Origin: Siniperca chuatsi
Lineage: Eukaryota > Chordata > Actinopteri > Centrarchiformes > Sinipercidae
Direction: 5' to 3'
Length of the DNA: 64,000 nucleotides
NCBI RefSeq assembly: GCF_020085105.1
Contig: NC_058051.1
Coordinates: 5,382,501 to 5,446,500 of the forward strand
The notes under the pieces were generated by a model that saw only the letters and a list, made by a program, of their open reading frames with translations, made no database searches and was not told where the DNA came from. A program made the translations under genes and the position numbers. Below are positions 62,535 through 64,000 of this stretch, in pieces. Each line of letters starts with the position of its first letter. Position 1 is the stretch's first letter.

Positions 62535-63075
62535 GAACCAACCACAAATGAAACGAGAAGTGAAAAACTGTCTTCCTCACATCCCACACTTTTCCTTTGT
62601 TTGAGGCAGCAAACAAAAAGGACGAGATTCGCTGTACAAACTGCTTGGTTTATCTCATCCTTGCCTTTAATAGGAATTACTGTCAACTACATTAGACATC
62701 TGCCTTTATCAGAACTCTTGAGTTGAGTTCAGAAACATAGAAGAGCTGCATTCCCTCCTTATTTCATGGACACTCAAGAACTCGCTTGTACAGATTTTGA
62801 AGTAGGACTTGTTTTGCAATAGTTAAGTTAACGATTGGCCATTTCTTTTCTATCATCCATTTTCATTTGTAGATTTGTTGTGACAGTTGCTTTATAAAAC
62901 ATTTAAATCCCCTCTTCCCAGTTCTTAATGTATTATATCTATAATTTGAAACCTACCAAGTATTTGTATGACTTTGTGGAAGCGTTATGTAAATAAGAGA
63001 ATCTAGCCCACTGAAGGTATTCCTACAGTATTGATGTTTGGGTGCGTCATCAATAAAACCTGTTCATGAAATGTA
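62535..63075 (+). other. trim33: trim33 3' UTR
   Basis: Non-coding sequence after the TGA at 62532-62534. A polyadenylation signal AATAAA at 63052-63057 gives a 3' UTR of roughly 0.53 kb. Confidence 0.65.
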
Positions 63076-63324
63076 TCAAAGAAAATGTGTGGTATGGCTA
63101 GGTTTGGGGTTGCCAGGGAGCTCTTAAAGGAGCATTTCACCCAAATTACAAAAAGAACAACAAAAATCTAGCTGTGTAGATATTTTTGGTTTATTTTGTC
63201 CATGTTTCAAGATAGAATTTCATTTGTGATGCCTACAAATGTAGTAGCTACATCTCTTTGCAGAAATAGTGTCCCCTTTACTTTGGATAATCCACAGAAC
63301 TAACAGTAGTAAAAGTTCAGGTGT

Positions 63325-64000
63325 AACATTAGGCTAGGCAAGGCAAGTTTATTTGTATAGCACATTTTATACACAAAGGCAATTCAAAGTGCTTTGCATA
63401 ATACATTAGAAACAAAAAAGAAAGAAAATCAGCATAAAAACATTAAAATGCAATTTATTTATTTTTTTTAAAGGAAATGAAAACACTAAGAGACATAAAT
63501 ACAGGAGGGCAAGGGATCATTCTAAGTATGTAAGGTTCAGTCAAAGGCAGTGCAGAAAAAAAGTTTATAATCTGGATTTAAAGGTGGTCAAAGTTGGTGC
63601 AAGTCTAATATCCTCTAGGTTTGTTCCAGCTCTGATGCACGGTAACTAAATGCTGTGATGGCTCTGTTCTATTCAAGGTTTAAGGTACATTTATTTCATT
63701 CTACAACACAGGGCTGCACAATGAAATTAAACTTGTAGCCCACTTCACGCTACACACACAAAACATATATACAAATATTTAATATTAGAACACAATAAAA
63801 ACAATATATGCAGTTACTTATATACATATATTATAAAAGGTAGTGGTACGGTAATATGCAAAAACCAGCGTAACAGAAAGTTCCATGTCATTTATTTATG
63901 GTGGAGTGTGAAGGATGAGGTGGAGTTGAGGAGTCTCACAGCCTGAGGAAAGAAGCTGCTGTGTAGTCTGGTGGTACGACAGCGGATACTTCTGTATCGC
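63325..64000 (-). mobile_element. LINE 3' debris, minus orientation
   Basis: GGCAAGGCAAGTTTATTTGT then ATAGCACATTTTATACAC and AATTCAAAGTGCTTTGCATA are the reverse of the 3' tail of a common fish LINE. 63895-64000 (GGAGTCTCACAGCCTGAGGA) reads on the minus strand as a dispersed LINE-like segment and runs off the right edge. These may be two separate elements. Confidence 0.55.

Overview
The window is animal nuclear DNA, almost certainly from a ray-finned (teleost) fish. Genes are split into many exons with GT-AG introns. The intergenic DNA is AT-rich and crowded with fish-type repeats: L2/CR1-like and L1-like LINEs, a Penelope-like element, hAT-like and TTAA-ended MITEs, a tRNA-derived SINE, solo LTRs, and GATA, CA and TA microsatellites. 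No prokaryotic or viral gene set is present. The species cannot be named from the sequence.

Four protein-coding genes are supported. (1) tmem240, minus strand: two 5' coding exons at 1000-1554, the rest running off the left edge. (2) otud3, plus strand: seven coding exons at 6285-10133, 358 aa, an OTU-family deubiquitinase. (3) bcas2 (SPF27, a spliceosomal Prp19/NTC subunit), minus strand: seven coding exons at 14366-20473, 225 aa. (4) trim33 (TIF1-gamma), plus strand: twenty coding exons at 36777-62534, 1186 aa, with RING, two B-boxes, coiled coil, poly-Q linker, PHD finger and bromodomain. I assembled otud3, bcas2 and trim33 by hand from splice sites. In each the exon phases close perfectly and the reading frame is continuous from ATG to stop.

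Layout. 1-1554 is tmem240, with its putative promoter to about 2.4 kb. 1.5-5.2 kb is gene-free apart from CA and GATA arrays. 5.2-10.6 kb is otud3, with a LINE fragment in intron 1 and a hAT-like MITE in intron 2. 10.7-13.66 kb is a decayed L2-type LINE split by a GC-rich repeat. 13.7-20.5 kb is bcas2, with hAT-like MITEs in introns 3 and 1. 20.7-36.6 kb is a repeat graveyard: a split MITE holding a Penelope-like element, a solo LTR, LINE corpses in both orientations, and a young 550-bp Penelope-like insertion with a perfect 88-bp terminal inverted repeat. 36.6-63.06 kb is trim33, whose introns carry a SINE, MITEs and microsatellites. 63.3-64 kb is LINE debris.

The genes do not form a pathway. 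bcas2 acts in pre-mRNA splicing, trim33 in chromatin and SMAD-linked transcription control, otud3 in ubiquitin removal, and tmem240 is a small neuronal membrane protein. I found no undescribed multi-gene system. The most interesting signals are the Penelope-like insertion with its perfect inverted arms, 14-bp target duplication and ribozyme-like hairpin; complementary TG and AC tracts flanking trim33 exons 16-17; the apparent absence of the UBA-like segment from otud3; and nested insertions that give a relative order of transposon activity.
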